64,000 bases of DNA from Arthrobacter sp. V1I9. Lineage in GTDB: Bacteria > Actinomycetota > Actinomycetes > Actinomycetales > Micrococcaceae. The DNA is taken from positions 2,418,001 through 2,482,000 of the forward strand of contig NZ_JAUSYU010000001.1 in the NCBI RefSeq assembly GCF_030817075.1. The letters run 5' to 3'. The notes beneath the pieces were generated by a model that did no database searches, was not told where the DNA came from, and saw only the letters and a list, made by a program, of their open reading frames with translations. The position numbers and the translations under genes were made by a program. This document shows positions 34,784 through 42,598 of the stretch, in pieces; positions within the stretch are counted from its first letter, which is position 1, and each line of letters opens with the position of its first letter.

Positions 34784-35974
34784 TCAGACGATCGCCGAGA
34801 TACCGGTGATGGCGCGGCCGGTGACGAGGGTGTTGATTTCGTGCGTTCCCTCGTAGGAGTAGATGGCTTCAGCGTCTGCGAAGATCTTGGCCATTTCAAA
34901 GTCGGTCACGATGCCGTTGCCGCCGAGGAGGTTCCGGCCGATCGCAACGCTTTCACGCATCCTTGCCGTGGTGAACGCCTTGGCCAGGGCGGACTGCTCG
35001 TCCCTGGCAGCGCCGGCATCCTCCAGCTGTGCCAGCCTCACCATCATTCCCATGGAGCTGACGGTGTTGCCCAGGATCTGGACCAGCTGGCTTTGGACCA
35101 GTTGGAAGGACGCCAGTGGCCGGCCGAACTGGTGGCGCTCCACCGCGTAGCGCCGGGCCACGTCGAACGCGGCCAGCTGCTGGCCCACGGCCTGCCAGGC
35201 CACACCGAGGCGTGTGACTTTCAGGACCTTGTTGACGTCGCGGAAGCTGTTGGCGTGGGCGAGCTTGCAGAAGTCCGGAACCACCACGTTGTCCAGCGTG
35301 ATGTCGGCGTTCTGGACAGTGCGGAGTGCGATCTTGTTCTCGATCTTCTCCGCTCTGAAACCCTCCAGCGTGGTGTCCACCAGGAAGCCCTTGACCTGGT
35401 TGTCCTCAAGGTCCCGCGCATAGATGACCACCCAGTCAGAGAAGGTGGCGTTCCCAATCCAGCGCTTGGCCCCGTTCAGGATCCATGAACCACCCTCGCG
35501 GCGCGCAGTGGTCCGTGTTCCACCCGCTACGTCCGATCCGCCCAGGGGCTCGGTCAGGCCGAACGCCCCGATCTTCCTCAGCGCATAGATGTCCGGCAGC
35601 CAGGCGTCCTTTTGCTCCTGGGACGCCAGCGCTTCGATGGAACCGGTGAAGAGTCCGTCGTGGACGCCCATAAACGTGGAGATGGACGCGTCAGCGCGCG
35701 TCACCTCGGCATGCATCAGGCCGGCAAAGAGGTTGGAATGGCCCTGCCGCCGGACCGGACTGACCAAGTCGATGTCCGCCAGCTTTGGAATCAGGTCCAT
35801 GGGGAACTCGCCGCGGTTCCAGAAGTCGACAGCGATGGGCCGCACCTCGCGGGCCAGGAAATCCCTGATCTCCGCCAACCGGTCCTGCTCCTTTCCGCTC
35901 AGCAACTGCTCGAAGGAATAGAAGTCGCCGTCGGCATAAGGCAGGTTGGTGAGGTCGGCAGCAGGAGTGGACAT
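34784..35974 (-). CDS. Acyl-CoA dehydrogenase, glutaryl-CoA dehydrogenase-like
   Basis: 396-residue flavoprotein. FGLTEPLGGSDVAGGTRTTA, WILNGAKRWIGNATFSDWVV, RHQFGRPLASFQLVQSQL and NLLGGNGIVTDFEMAK mark an acyl-CoA dehydrogenase; the end YSYEGTHEINTLVTGRAITG is closest to the glutaryl-CoA dehydrogenase branch and contains the catalytic Glu. Glutaryl-CoA is therefore possible, but the decarboxylase Arg cannot be verified by eye. ATG 35974 has GAGGTAAAC upstream; 17 codons upstream are dropped. A perfect palindrome at 36031-36046, 57 bp upstream, is probably its operator. Confidence 0.87.
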   Translation of the reverse strand: MSTPAADLTNLPYADGDFYSFEQLLSGKEQDRLAEIRDFLAREVRPIAVDFWNRGEFPMDLIPKLADIDLVSPVRRQGHSNLFAGLMHAEVTRADASISTFMGVHDGLFTGSIEALASQEQKDAWLPDIYALRKIGAFGLTEPLGGSDVAGGTRTTARREGGSWILNGAKRWIGNATFSDWVVIYARDLEDNQVKGFLVDTTLEGFRAEKIENKIALRTVQNADITLDNVVVPDFCKLAHANSFRDVNKVLKVTRLGVAWQAVGQQLAAFDVARRYAVERHQFGRPLASFQLVQSQLVQILGNTVSSMGMMVRLAQLEDAGAARDEQSALAKAFTTARMRESVAIGRNLLGGNGIVTDFEMAKIFADAEAIYSYEGTHEINTLVTGRAITGISAIV

Positions 35975-36030
35975 GTTTACCTCGCAGATGATCAGCGGTG
36001 ACCGGAGCTCGCCGGAAAGGAGCACGGTAA

Positions 36031-36046
36031 GTTACTGCTCAGTAAC
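36031..36046. promoter_or_regulatory. Palindrome GTTACTG-CT-CAGTAAC upstream of acyl-CoA dehydrogenase
   Basis: Seven-bp perfect arms around two bases, 57 bp before the start. The pattern TTACTN4AGTAA is typical of TetR-family repressors of fatty-acid and acyl-CoA genes in actinobacteria (from general knowledge). No TetR gene is adjacent, so the regulator would be elsewhere. Confidence 0.55.
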
Positions 36047-36074
36047 ATACCGCAGGTACGGCGCTAAAGAAAGA

Positions 36075-36108
36075 AAACCGCGGCCTGCAGATGTGCCGGC
36101 CGCGGTTT
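36075..36108 (-). terminator. Terminator downstream of the CAU tRNA
   Basis: AAACCGCGGCC (36075-36085) and its inverse (36098-36108) form an 11-bp stem; on the minus strand it is followed by TTTTCTTTC. It lies 14 bp past the tRNA 3' end. Confidence 0.85.
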
Positions 36109-36121
36109 CCGCGTTCGTGGG

Positions 36122-36195
36122 TAGGGCTACTCGGACTTGAACCGAGGACCTTAGGATTATGAGTCCCGCGCTCTAACCAGCTGAGCTATAGCCCC
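36122..36195 (-). tRNA. tRNA with CAU anticodon (Ile2 or elongator Met)
   Basis: 74 nt. Acceptor GGGGCTA pairs with TAGCCCT, D arm GCTC/GAGC, anticodon loop CTCATAA, T arm CTCGG-TTCAAGT-CCGAG, discriminator A, CCA not encoded. The CAU anticodon can be elongator Met or the lysidine-modified Ile2 that reads AUA. The acceptor and D-arm start GGGGCTATAGCTCAG resembles actinobacterial tRNA-Ile, so Ile2 is somewhat favoured. The top anticodon-stem pair is C-A, unpaired. A terminator follows. Confidence 0.88.
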
Positions 36196-36270
36196 AGATG
36201 CCCTGGCTGGTCTCCGCAAAAAGGGATATCCCTGCAGGGCAGAATTACTCTAGCAAACCCCGGAAAGCGT

Positions 36271-37467
36271 TCAGACCACTTTGTCCTCGAAGCGCGCGCC
36301 CCGGTACAGGTCCTCGAAGGTCTGAAGGGTGCCTTCGATGCTGTGCGGTTCCACCATCTGCCGGCTGACCTGGCCCATGGCGGCACGCTGGTCTGCCGGC
36401 AGTTCAAGGATCATGGTGATCTTCTTGGCCAGGTCGTCACTGTCGTTCGGCGCGAACAGGTACCCGTTTTCGCCGTCGCGGACCAGGTGCGGCAATGCCA
36501 TGGCATCCGCCAGCACTACCGGCGTTGAAGCGGACATCGCCTCCAGGGTGACCAGCGACTGCAGCTCCGCCGTCCCGGGCATGCAGAAGAGATCAGCCTT
36601 GATGTAGGCATTCCGCAGGTCCTCGTCGCTGGCCAGGCCCAGGAACTTCACCCGGTCCCCCAGCCCGAGCCGCTGGACGAGGTTTTCGAGCGAGGAACGG
36701 ACTTCACCGCCACCCACAATTTCCAGGTGCACGTTCAGCTCGGGTGGTGTCTTGCTGATGGCTTCGATCAGTACATCCACATGTTTTTCCTCGGCGAGGC
36801 GGCCGGCAAACATCACGGTGGGGTGGGCGTGCGGTTCGATGTGCTCGCCCGGCTGGAGTTCGTAGGCAGCCGAGTCGATGCCGTTGGAGAGCGGGAGGAC
36901 CTTGCGCAGGAAAGCGTGCTGGTGCATGGCCTTGGCAGCCAGCGGGGTTGGCGTGGTGACCACGTCTGCCCTCCCCATGACCTTGCCCATGTCCTTCCAG
37001 GAGATCTTCCCGATGATGTTCTTGAACCACTGCGGAAACGGCAGGAACGGGTTGAGGTTTTCCGGCATGAAGTGGTTGGTTGCGACGATCCGGATGCCCC
37101 GTTTGTCGGCCTCGTACAGGACGTGCTCGCCGATCATGTAGTGGCTCTGAATGTGGACTACATCGGGCTTGACGCGGTCAAAAAGCAGGCTTATTTCCCT
37201 TTTGATTTCCCACGGGAAGCAGATCCGGAAGTACTCATGGGTGGGGACGCCGTGCGAGCGGAGGCGGTGCACCGTTGCTTCTGAACGGAACTCGGTGAAG
37301 CTCTTCCCGTTGTCCGCCCGGCAGGCCAGCACGTGAACGTTGTGGCCCCGTCCTGTCATTCCCTTGGCCAGCCGGTAGCCGAACTGGGCGGCCCCGTTGA
37401 TGTGCGGCGGGTAGGTGTCCGCGGCGATCAGGACAGTCAGGGGTTGCTGGGCTGCGGGCGTGGTCAC
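36271..37467 (-). CDS. GT4-family glycosyltransferase (mannosyltransferase-like)
   Basis: 398-residue GT-B enzyme. The N-terminal half has DTYPPHINGAAQFGYRLAKG and HIQSHYMIGEHVL; the C-terminal nucleotide-sugar site has FAGRLAEEKHVDVLIEAI and the EX7E-type motif around PGTAELQSLVTLEAMSASTP. It resembles the GDP-mannose-dependent PimB/MgtA group that mannosylates glycolipids at the inner membrane face, but the sugar is not provable. Monocistronic, downstream of the DMT transporter by about 100 bp in the same direction; the tRNA gene follows it. Confidence 0.85.
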   Translation of the reverse strand: MTTPAAQQPLTVLIAADTYPPHINGAAQFGYRLAKGMTGRGHNVHVLACRADNGKSFTEFRSEATVHRLRSHGVPTHEYFRICFPWEIKREISLLFDRVKPDVVHIQSHYMIGEHVLYEADKRGIRIVATNHFMPENLNPFLPFPQWFKNIIGKISWKDMGKVMGRADVVTTPTPLAAKAMHQHAFLRKVLPLSNGIDSAAYELQPGEHIEPHAHPTVMFAGRLAEEKHVDVLIEAISKTPPELNVHLEIVGGGEVRSSLENLVQRLGLGDRVKFLGLASDEDLRNAYIKADLFCMPGTAELQSLVTLEAMSASTPVVLADAMALPHLVRDGENGYLFAPNDSDDLAKKITMILELPADQRAAMGQVSRQMVEPHSIEGTLQTFEDLYRGARFEDKVV

Positions 37468-37564
37468 GTAGAAGGCTCCTGATGGTCACGGTGCGGACAG
37501 CTGGCACTGGCAGCACGGTTGGCCGCCGGCATGGCACCGGGGCCTCGTGTGGTTGCTGGACGGA

Positions 37565-38473
37565 CTAGTGGGTGGGCCTGCCCGCGGCCTTCCGAGCGTC
37601 TTTTTTGCGCTTGGTGACCTCGGGATGGTGCCTTGAGAGGGCGATTACCCCCACGATAGCAAGTGATGCAGCCGTTCCCATGGCAATGGCCATCACGGCG
37701 TGGACATCGGGGCGGAGTTCACCGAGGATGACGATCCCGATGGCGATGCCGACGATGGGGTCGATGACTGTAAGGCCCGCGATCACCAGGTCGGGCGGGC
37801 CCGTGGAATAGGCGCTCTGGACAAACCAGGATCCCAGGCCGCCTGCGGCGATGATGGCAACCACCGAATACCACTGCACGTTCAGCAGGAACAGGCCGTT
37901 GGGATCAAGCAGGTGCTTGCCGATGATCCTGGTCAGCACGGCCACAAAACCGAAGAGGACGCCGGCGCCCAGGATATAGACGAACGCGTTCAGCCGGTGT
38001 CTGAACATCACGGCAAGAGTGCCGAAGAGCCCGACGGCGAGGGCAAGCAGCAGGACAATGGTGAGTTCGGCCTCGAGGCTCACATGGTGGTTTTCCTGCG
38101 TCACGTTGACGGCGAGGAGAACAAAAAGCGCCGAGCCGGCAACGCAGGCGGAGATTGCCACTATGGTGGCGCGGTTGATGGTGAGGTCCTGGTCTTTGGC
38201 ATTGACGATAGTGGTGATCACCAGCGCAATGGCCCCAATGGGCTGCACGACCGTAAGCGGGGCGGAGACCAAAGCCACTGCGTTCAGGGCCATTCCGGCG
38301 CACAGCAGCAGGAGCCCGAATACCCAGCGCGGGTTCCTGAGGAGTCGGAGGAACCCGTTGGAGCTCAGTGCCAGGCCTCCGGTATCGGCTTTCACCGCGC
38401 TCCCTTGGCGCTGGGCTCCCAGCGCCAGGCAGAAGGCGCCAAGCACCGCAAGCGCAACCGCCATCCACACCAT
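37565..38473 (-). CDS. DMT-superfamily membrane protein
   Basis: 302 residues with nine or ten hydrophobic helices. APLTVVQPIGAIALVITTIV in the third helix and GLTVIDPIVGIAIGIVILGE near the end are typical of the DMT/EamA type, related to NIPA-like magnesium transporters. Substrate unknown. The C-terminal tail is basic (RHHPEVTKRKKDARKAAGR). Its ATG overlaps the stop of the CDP-alcohol phosphotransferase by one base, so they are co-translated. Confidence 0.8.
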   Translation of the reverse strand: MVWMAVALAVLGAFCLALGAQRQGSAVKADTGGLALSSNGFLRLLRNPRWVFGLLLLCAGMALNAVALVSAPLTVVQPIGAIALVITTIVNAKDQDLTINRATIVAISACVAGSALFVLLAVNVTQENHHVSLEAELTIVLLLALAVGLFGTLAVMFRHRLNAFVYILGAGVLFGFVAVLTRIIGKHLLDPNGLFLLNVQWYSVVAIIAAGGLGSWFVQSAYSTGPPDLVIAGLTVIDPIVGIAIGIVILGELRPDVHAVMAIAMGTAASLAIVGVIALSRHHPEVTKRKKDARKAAGRPTH

Positions 38474-39096
38474 CAGGAGGCCCCGCCGTCGTGATCCTGC
38501 TGCATTCTCCCTTTACGGAGGATGGCCCAGAAGTAGTTGTAGGCGGCGATCCAGTGGCCCATGAGGCCAAGGCCCAGGACTATCCACGCGGCAACGAGCA
38601 GCTCACCGGAGAACGCCGTGTCCAGCCTGGACAGGACCAGCAGCGGCGTGCCCAGGAGCAGCAGGCCGGTGCGCACCTTGCCCACCACGCTGACGGGAAG
38701 GTCCGGGTGGCCGCCGAAGAAGGACAGCGTGAGGACCAGCAGTACGGCGTCGGGGATCACCAGCGCGGCCAGATACAACCAGTGCACGACGTCCGCGATC
38801 ACCAGCGTGACGGCGACGGCGATCAGCGCCAACCTGTCGGCAATGGGGTCGAGGACGCGGCCGAGCTTGGAGGCCTGGTCGAAGCGGCGCGCCACGTAGC
38901 CGTCAATCCAGTCGGTGCAGCCCATCACGGCCAGGACCACCACAGCGGCGCCGTACTCTTTTTGGGCCAGGACCAGCCAGACGAAAAGCGGTACGCCCAT
39001 GAACCGGACCACAGTCAGCAGGTTGGGGATGGTGAAGACGCGGTCGTGGTCCACCTGGGAGCGTCCCGGCCGGGAGCCGGCACCGATGAACCTCAT
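38473..39096 (-). CDS. CDP-alcohol phosphatidyltransferase family protein
   Basis: 207-residue inner-membrane enzyme of phospholipid synthesis. The family signature D-x2-D-G-x2-A-R-x8-G-x3-D-x3-D is visible as DWIDGYVARRFDQASKLG followed by RVLDPIAD (about 67-92), with the four catalytic aspartates. Four or five further helices follow. The likely product is a phosphatidylglycerol-phosphate or related lipid; the alcohol acceptor cannot be told from the motif. cdsA at 29449 supplies the CDP-diacylglycerol. The C-terminal end overlaps the next gene. Confidence 0.88.
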   Translation of the reverse strand: MRFIGAGSRPGRSQVDHDRVFTIPNLLTVVRFMGVPLFVWLVLAQKEYGAAVVVLAVMGCTDWIDGYVARRFDQASKLGRVLDPIADRLALIAVAVTLVIADVVHWLYLAALVIPDAVLLVLTLSFFGGHPDLPVSVVGKVRTGLLLLGTPLLVLSRLDTAFSGELLVAAWIVLGLGLMGHWIAAYNYFWAILRKGRMQQDHDGGAS

Positions 39097-39199
39097 CCCG
39101 ACCCCTTTCCTTCCTGCTGCCCTCCGGGCACGGCCTAACGGTTTCTGCCTGCGGCCCTGCCACGCGCTGCCCGTCGGCGGCGGCGTTTAAGGCCGGGTC

Positions 39200-40054
39200 C
39201 TAGTAGCTCCGAAGAAGCTTGCGGACCAGGACGACGAACACGGTACCGGCAGCCGCAAAGACGGCCAATGGCTTCCACCGGCTGCCCAGGCTTCCTGCGG
39301 ACTCTGAAAGAGCTGCAAACCGGTGCCCGGCCAGGTCTTTGCCCCGCCCGGCCAGAGCCTGGCCCTGCCGAAGTTTGCCCTGTCCGGCAGCCAACAGGAA
39401 CCGGGCCTGGGTTTTGACGTCGAGCTCTTGGCCGAGGTCGTCCCGGACCTCGGTGAGGTGGTGGCGGCGCTGGTTCAGGCGGCGGACAAGTTCGGGCTCG
39501 GAGGCCTGCGGGAACTCCTTGTTGTGCTCTGCCGCCTTTGCTTCCTTCTCGGCCTTTGCCTTCGCGTCGGCCTCCGCCTTGGCCGCCTTGGCCGCTTTCG
39601 CTTCGGGGCTCTGCGGATCGAGGACCGCGGGGTTGAAGGCGGAGCCCTCCTTCGCGATGCCGATATCGTGCTTGATCCCGCGGATGGTTTCCTCCGGCAG
39701 CAGGGGCATGGCCTTCTTGAATTTACGCATGCCGATCAGGCCGCCGATGAGTGCTATCAGCAGGAAAGCCGCGGAGACCAGCAGGGCAGCCAGCCAGGCC
39801 GGCATGATCGTGGCGAGGCCCATGATGGCGGCAACAATCAAGCCGACCAACAGGAAAAGGAGGAAGACGAGGGCCACTGCGAGGAAGGCGGCGGCAACTC
39901 CGACCTGGATGCCCTTGCGCTTGAGCTCGACTTTCGCGAAGGCAACTTCGTCATTGAGCTGGCGGGGCGCCAACCGGAAAAGGAGTTTAAGCGTCCTGGG
40001 CAGCGCAGCAATGCGCAATCCCGGGCTGGTCCGCCCGCTGTGACGTCCGCTCAT
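39200..40054 (-). CDS. Phage-holin-family membrane protein with coiled C-terminus
   Basis: 284 residues. The first half has LFRLAPRQLNDEVAFAKVEL followed by two hydrophobic helices (about 50-75 and 80-105), the pattern of the actinobacterial putative holin/DUF1469-like family (often cellular, not phage). The second half is rich in Ala/Lys/Glu (AKAAKAEADAKAKAEKEAKA), probably helical, then a DUF3618-like stretch (RRHHLTEVRDDLGQELDVKT) and a last membrane helix (PLAVFAAAGTVFVVLVRKLL). The fusion of holin-like and DUF3618-like parts is unusual in one chain. Function unknown; no phage genes are near. Confidence 0.72.
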   Translation of the reverse strand: MSGRHSGRTSPGLRIAALPRTLKLLFRLAPRQLNDEVAFAKVELKRKGIQVGVAAAFLAVALVFLLFLLVGLIVAAIMGLATIMPAWLAALLVSAAFLLIALIGGLIGMRKFKKAMPLLPEETIRGIKHDIGIAKEGSAFNPAVLDPQSPEAKAAKAAKAEADAKAKAEKEAKAAEHNKEFPQASEPELVRRLNQRRHHLTEVRDDLGQELDVKTQARFLLAAGQGKLRQGQALAGRGKDLAGHRFAALSESAGSLGSRWKPLAVFAAAGTVFVVLVRKLLRSY

Positions 40055-40107
40055 CGGTTCCGCCTTACTGTTTCATGGCCGATTCGGCTTCCATGTGCTG
40101 CGGGAAA

Positions 40108-40155
40108 GTGCAGCTGCACAGTCCCCGGCACCAAAACTATCATTCAGCTGAATGA
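40108..40155. promoter_or_regulatory. Two palindromes upstream of the Bcr/CflA-type exporter
   Basis: GTGCAGCTGCAC (40108-40119) and TCATTCAGCTGAATGA (40140-40155) are both perfect. The second ends 79 bp before the transporter start. They could be operators for a drug-responsive repressor; no regulator gene is adjacent. Confidence 0.45.
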
Positions 40156-40234
40156 CGGACCCCGGGGCTTGCCGGACGGCGCGGCCTACAACGCTGCAGA
40201 ATTACTTCCCGCCCCGGGCCTAGGATTAATCTCC

Positions 40235-41459
40235 GTGACCATACCCAGCAATCCGGGCGATCTTCTGAGCCGCCGCCGGAAACTCCTGTACATCCTCCTC
40301 CTCGGCGCCCTGACGGCATTGGGTCCGTTCACGATCGACCTTTACCTTCCCGCCTTCCCCGCCCTGGAGGAGAGCCTCGGCGTGACCGAGGCCCAGGTCC
40401 AGCTGACCCTTGCCGGGACTACCGTGGGGTTTGCCATTGGCCAGCTGGTGGTGGGCCCCTTCAGCGACAGGTTCGGCCGCCGGACGCCGCTGATCCTAGC
40501 CACGGCTGTTCACATCGCAGCGTCGCTGGGCGCGGCCCTGTCCACGGACATCACGAGCCTTGGCATTTTCCGCGTCCTGATGGGTGTGGGTGCTGCCGGC
40601 GGCGGCGTCGTAGCGATGGCCATGGTTCGGGACCTGTTTTCCGGCTACGCATTGGTCAAGATGTTTTCCCGGATGTCCCTGGTCAGCGGGCTGGCACCGA
40701 TCCTGGCGCCCGTGATCGGCTCCCAGCTGCTCCTGGTGATGCCGTGGCCGGGGATTTTTGTTTTCCTTGCCGCCTACGGCACTTTGGTCATCGTTGCCGC
40801 CCTGTTCCTGGTACGCGAGACGCTGCCTCCGGAAAAGCGCCGGCAAAGCGGTATGACGGCCCGCCAGCGCTACCGGGTCCTCTTCAGCGACAGGGTCTTT
40901 GTTGGGCTGCTGCTGGTGGCCGGCCTGAACTTTGGCGGCCTGTTCACCTACCTTTCGGCCTCCCCCTTCCTCTTCCAGGACATTTTCGGTTTTTCCGCCC
41001 AGGAGTACGGGCTGCCTCTTCGGCATCAATTCCCTGGGTATCGTCGCGGGAATCCAGACAAGCTCTCGTCTCATCCGCCGCGTGCCGCCACAGTGGATCA
41101 TTGCCGCCGCCACGGCCTGGATGTTCGTCATGGCCATGCTGATCGTGGTGTTCGACCAGCTGGGGTTCGGCCTCTGGGGCGTGATGGTCCCGCTGTGGTT
41201 CTACATCATGGGCACGGGCTTTATGTTCCCCTGCGTGCAGGTGCTCGCCCTGGCCAGCCATGCTGCCCAGGCCGGTACAGCAGCTTCGCTGCTGGGTTTC
41301 GCGACCTTCATGATGGCAGGGCTCATCTCCCCGGTAGTGGGCTGGCTGGGAATCACTAGCGCCGCTCCCATGGGCGCCGTCCAGGGCGCCTGCATCCTGC
41401 TGGCAACCGCCGCCCTCTGGCTGGTGGTGCGGCCGCGCACCGTGCCTTCCATCCACTGA
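40235..41459 (+). pseudogene. Bcr/CflA-family MFS exporter, frameshifted
   Basis: About 407 residues if restored. GTG 40235 begins VTIPSNPGDLLSRRRKLLYI; the MFS motif A is GPFSDRFGRRTPL. The first frame reaches FGFSAQEYGL at about 41014, then shifts; the second frame continues LFGINSLGIVAGIQTSSRLI to the end at 41459. Removing one C from the CC at 41015-41016 restores EYGLLFGINSLG, matching the family. The remaining sequence is well kept, so it is a recent mutation or a sequencing error. Family members export bicyclomycin, sulfonamides or chloramphenicol; the substrate is unknown. Confidence 0.87.
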
Positions 41460-41482
41460 GTCCCGTCGATCCACTGACGCCC

Positions 41483-41674
41483 ATGAAGCATCCTGAGAAG
41501 CGAAAGCCGCACCGGAACCGCCGGGGACTCTTCCTTGGGGCGGTGCTGGGCGCCGTCGCGGGCTACTTCGCCGGCCGCGCCCTGGGCAACCCCGCCATGG
41601 GGATTGTCCTGGGCATGCTCGCGGGGTCCGCTTTGCTGTCCCGGGTCAACCCCGGGCCCTGGAACCGGCCCTGA
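41483..41674 (+). CDS. Small glycine-rich membrane protein
   Basis: 63 residues: a strongly basic N-terminus (MKHPEKRKPHRNRR) and one or two hydrophobic stretches with regular glycines (GLFLGAVLGAVAGYFAGRAL, GIVLGMLAGSALL), a glycine-zipper pattern seen in small membrane proteins. It starts 23 bp after the exporter. No family recognised. Codon usage matches the neighbours, which favours a real gene, but the size leaves doubt. Confidence 0.55.
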   Translation: MKHPEKRKPHRNRRGLFLGAVLGAVAGYFAGRALGNPAMGIVLGMLAGSALLSRVNPGPWNRP

Positions 41675-41678
41675 TCAT

Positions 41679-41740
41679 TCCCGCACGGCCCCCGACGCTC
41701 CCGCACGGCCCCCGTAACGCTCCCGCCGGCCGGGCCGTGC
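41679..41740. repeat. Direct repeat and hairpin after the small membrane protein
   Basis: TCCCGCACGGCCCCCG occurs at 41679-41694 and 41699-41714, a 20-bp period. GCACGGCCC (41703-41711) is inverted at 41732-41740. It could act as a weak terminator; there is no T-run. Confidence 0.6.
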
Positions 41741-41791
41741 CGCAGCCTCCACGTCTGCCGCTGGGCGCCCGTCCCGGGATAAAATGTGTCC

Positions 41792-42199
41792 GTGCCCCGC
41801 CGGCAGAATCAACCGCCGCTTCCGGCCACGTGGCAACGGTGCGATACCGGGATACTGCCACTGTGGTGGGAACGGTTGTGTGCCGAGAGCGGCGAGCAGT
41901 CCGCCGCCCTCTACGCCGCCGGTCTGTTCACCGAGGACCGCCGCCGGCCGATCGCCCAGTGGTACAACCCCGCCTTCATGGCAGCACTGCTGGTAGCCCC
42001 GGAAACCTCCCCCGAGTGGCCCGTGCAGCGCTTCGGCATCTTCTACGCCCCACCGGAAACCGGCTTTGTGCGCGTCCATTCCGCGCCCCACGAGTGGAAC
42101 CCGCGCCAGCCGCGGAAGTCGCCCACGGAACGGGAGGCGTTCCTGGCCGCCATCGTTGAAGCAGAGCGGTTCCTCCAAGTGGAAATGGACTTCGTCTAG
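41792..42199 (+). CDS. Hypothetical protein
   Basis: 135 residues, soluble, with no membrane segment: aromatic-rich LPLWWERLCAESGEQSAALY, QWYNPAFMAALL, FGIFYAPPETGFVRVHS and an acidic C-terminus REAFLAAIVEAERFL. I recognise no domain. TAAAAT at 41780-41785 is a good -10 box; transcription would begin near 41792, so the GTG there (MPRRQNQPP) is probably a leaderless start, better than GTG 41786. It ends just before the tRNA-Asn terminator on the other strand. Confidence 0.6.
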   Translation: MPRRQNQPPLPATWQRCDTGILPLWWERLCAESGEQSAALYAAGLFTEDRRRPIAQWYNPAFMAALLVAPETSPEWPVQRFGIFYAPPETGFVRVHSAPHEWNPRQPRKSPTEREAFLAAIVEAERFLQVEMDFV

Positions 42200-42205
42200 G
42201 AAACG

Positions 42206-42243
42206 AAAAATCCCTGTCCCTCCGAGGGAGGCACAGGGATTTT
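42206..42243 (-). terminator. Terminator of the downstream tRNA-Asn gene
   Basis: AAAATCCCTGT (42207-42217) and ACAGGGATTTT (42233-42243) form an 11-bp stem with an inner CCTCC/GGAGG helix; on the minus strand TTTTT follows. It lies 9 bp beyond the tRNA 3' end. Confidence 0.88.
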
Positions 42244-42251
42244 CCGTTTGG

Positions 42252-42324
42252 CTCCTCCTGCTGGACTTGAACCAGCAACCCTTCGATTAACAGTCGAATG
42301 CTCTGCCAATTGAGCTAAGGAGGA
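42252..42324 (-). tRNA. tRNA-Asn (GTT), copy 1
   Basis: 73 nt. Acceptor TCCTCCT/AGGAGGA, D arm GCTC/GAGC, anticodon loop CTGTTAA (anticodon GTT), T arm GCTGG-TTCAAGT-CCAGC, discriminator G, no encoded CCA. It is identical to copy 2 at 42448-42520. Confidence 0.97.
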
Positions 42325-42407
42325 ATGAAGCAGGTACGACCTTAGCAAAGGATTCGCACCAAAGTGAAATCGGCGGTTTTGCGGGCCCAATTGCGCCTCG
42401 AGGGCAT

Positions 42408-42442
42408 AAAAAATCCCCGTTCCGGAGGCCGGAACGGGGATT
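42408..42442 (-). terminator. Terminator between the two tRNA-Asn genes
   Basis: AATCCCCGTTCCGG (42412-42425) and its perfect inverse (42429-42442) enclose three bases; on the minus strand TTTTTT follows. A textbook intrinsic terminator, so the two tRNAs are separately transcribed. Confidence 0.92.
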
Positions 42443-42447
42443 GTGCG

Positions 42448-42520
42448 CTCCTCCTGCTGGACTTGAACCAGCAACCCTTCGATTAACAGTCGAATGCTCT
42501 GCCAATTGAGCTAAGGAGGA
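42448..42520 (-). tRNA. tRNA-Asn (GTT), copy 2
   Basis: Identical in all 73 positions to the copy at 42252-42324. The 25 bp upstream (ATGAAGC-GGTAC...TAGCAAAGG) are also nearly the same as those of copy 1, so the duplicated unit includes the promoter. Confidence 0.97.
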
Positions 42521-42598
42521 ATGAAGCGGGTACCAGCCTAGCAAAGGTCTGGCCGGGAAACGAAATCGGGGCCGGCGGGTGCAGTGCCGGGGACCGGG

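Noticed and set aside
39200..40054. Holin annotation as a sign of prophage
   Set aside because: No integrase, structural or lysis genes are near, and this holin-like family is common in actinobacterial chromosomes.
39323..40234. Upstream extension of the exporter frame
   Set aside because: It is antisense to the holin-like gene; the real exporter begins at GTG 40235 where family similarity starts.
42252..42520. Repeated 73-bp units resembling a two-repeat CRISPR
   Set aside because: Both units fold as complete tRNA-Asn genes.
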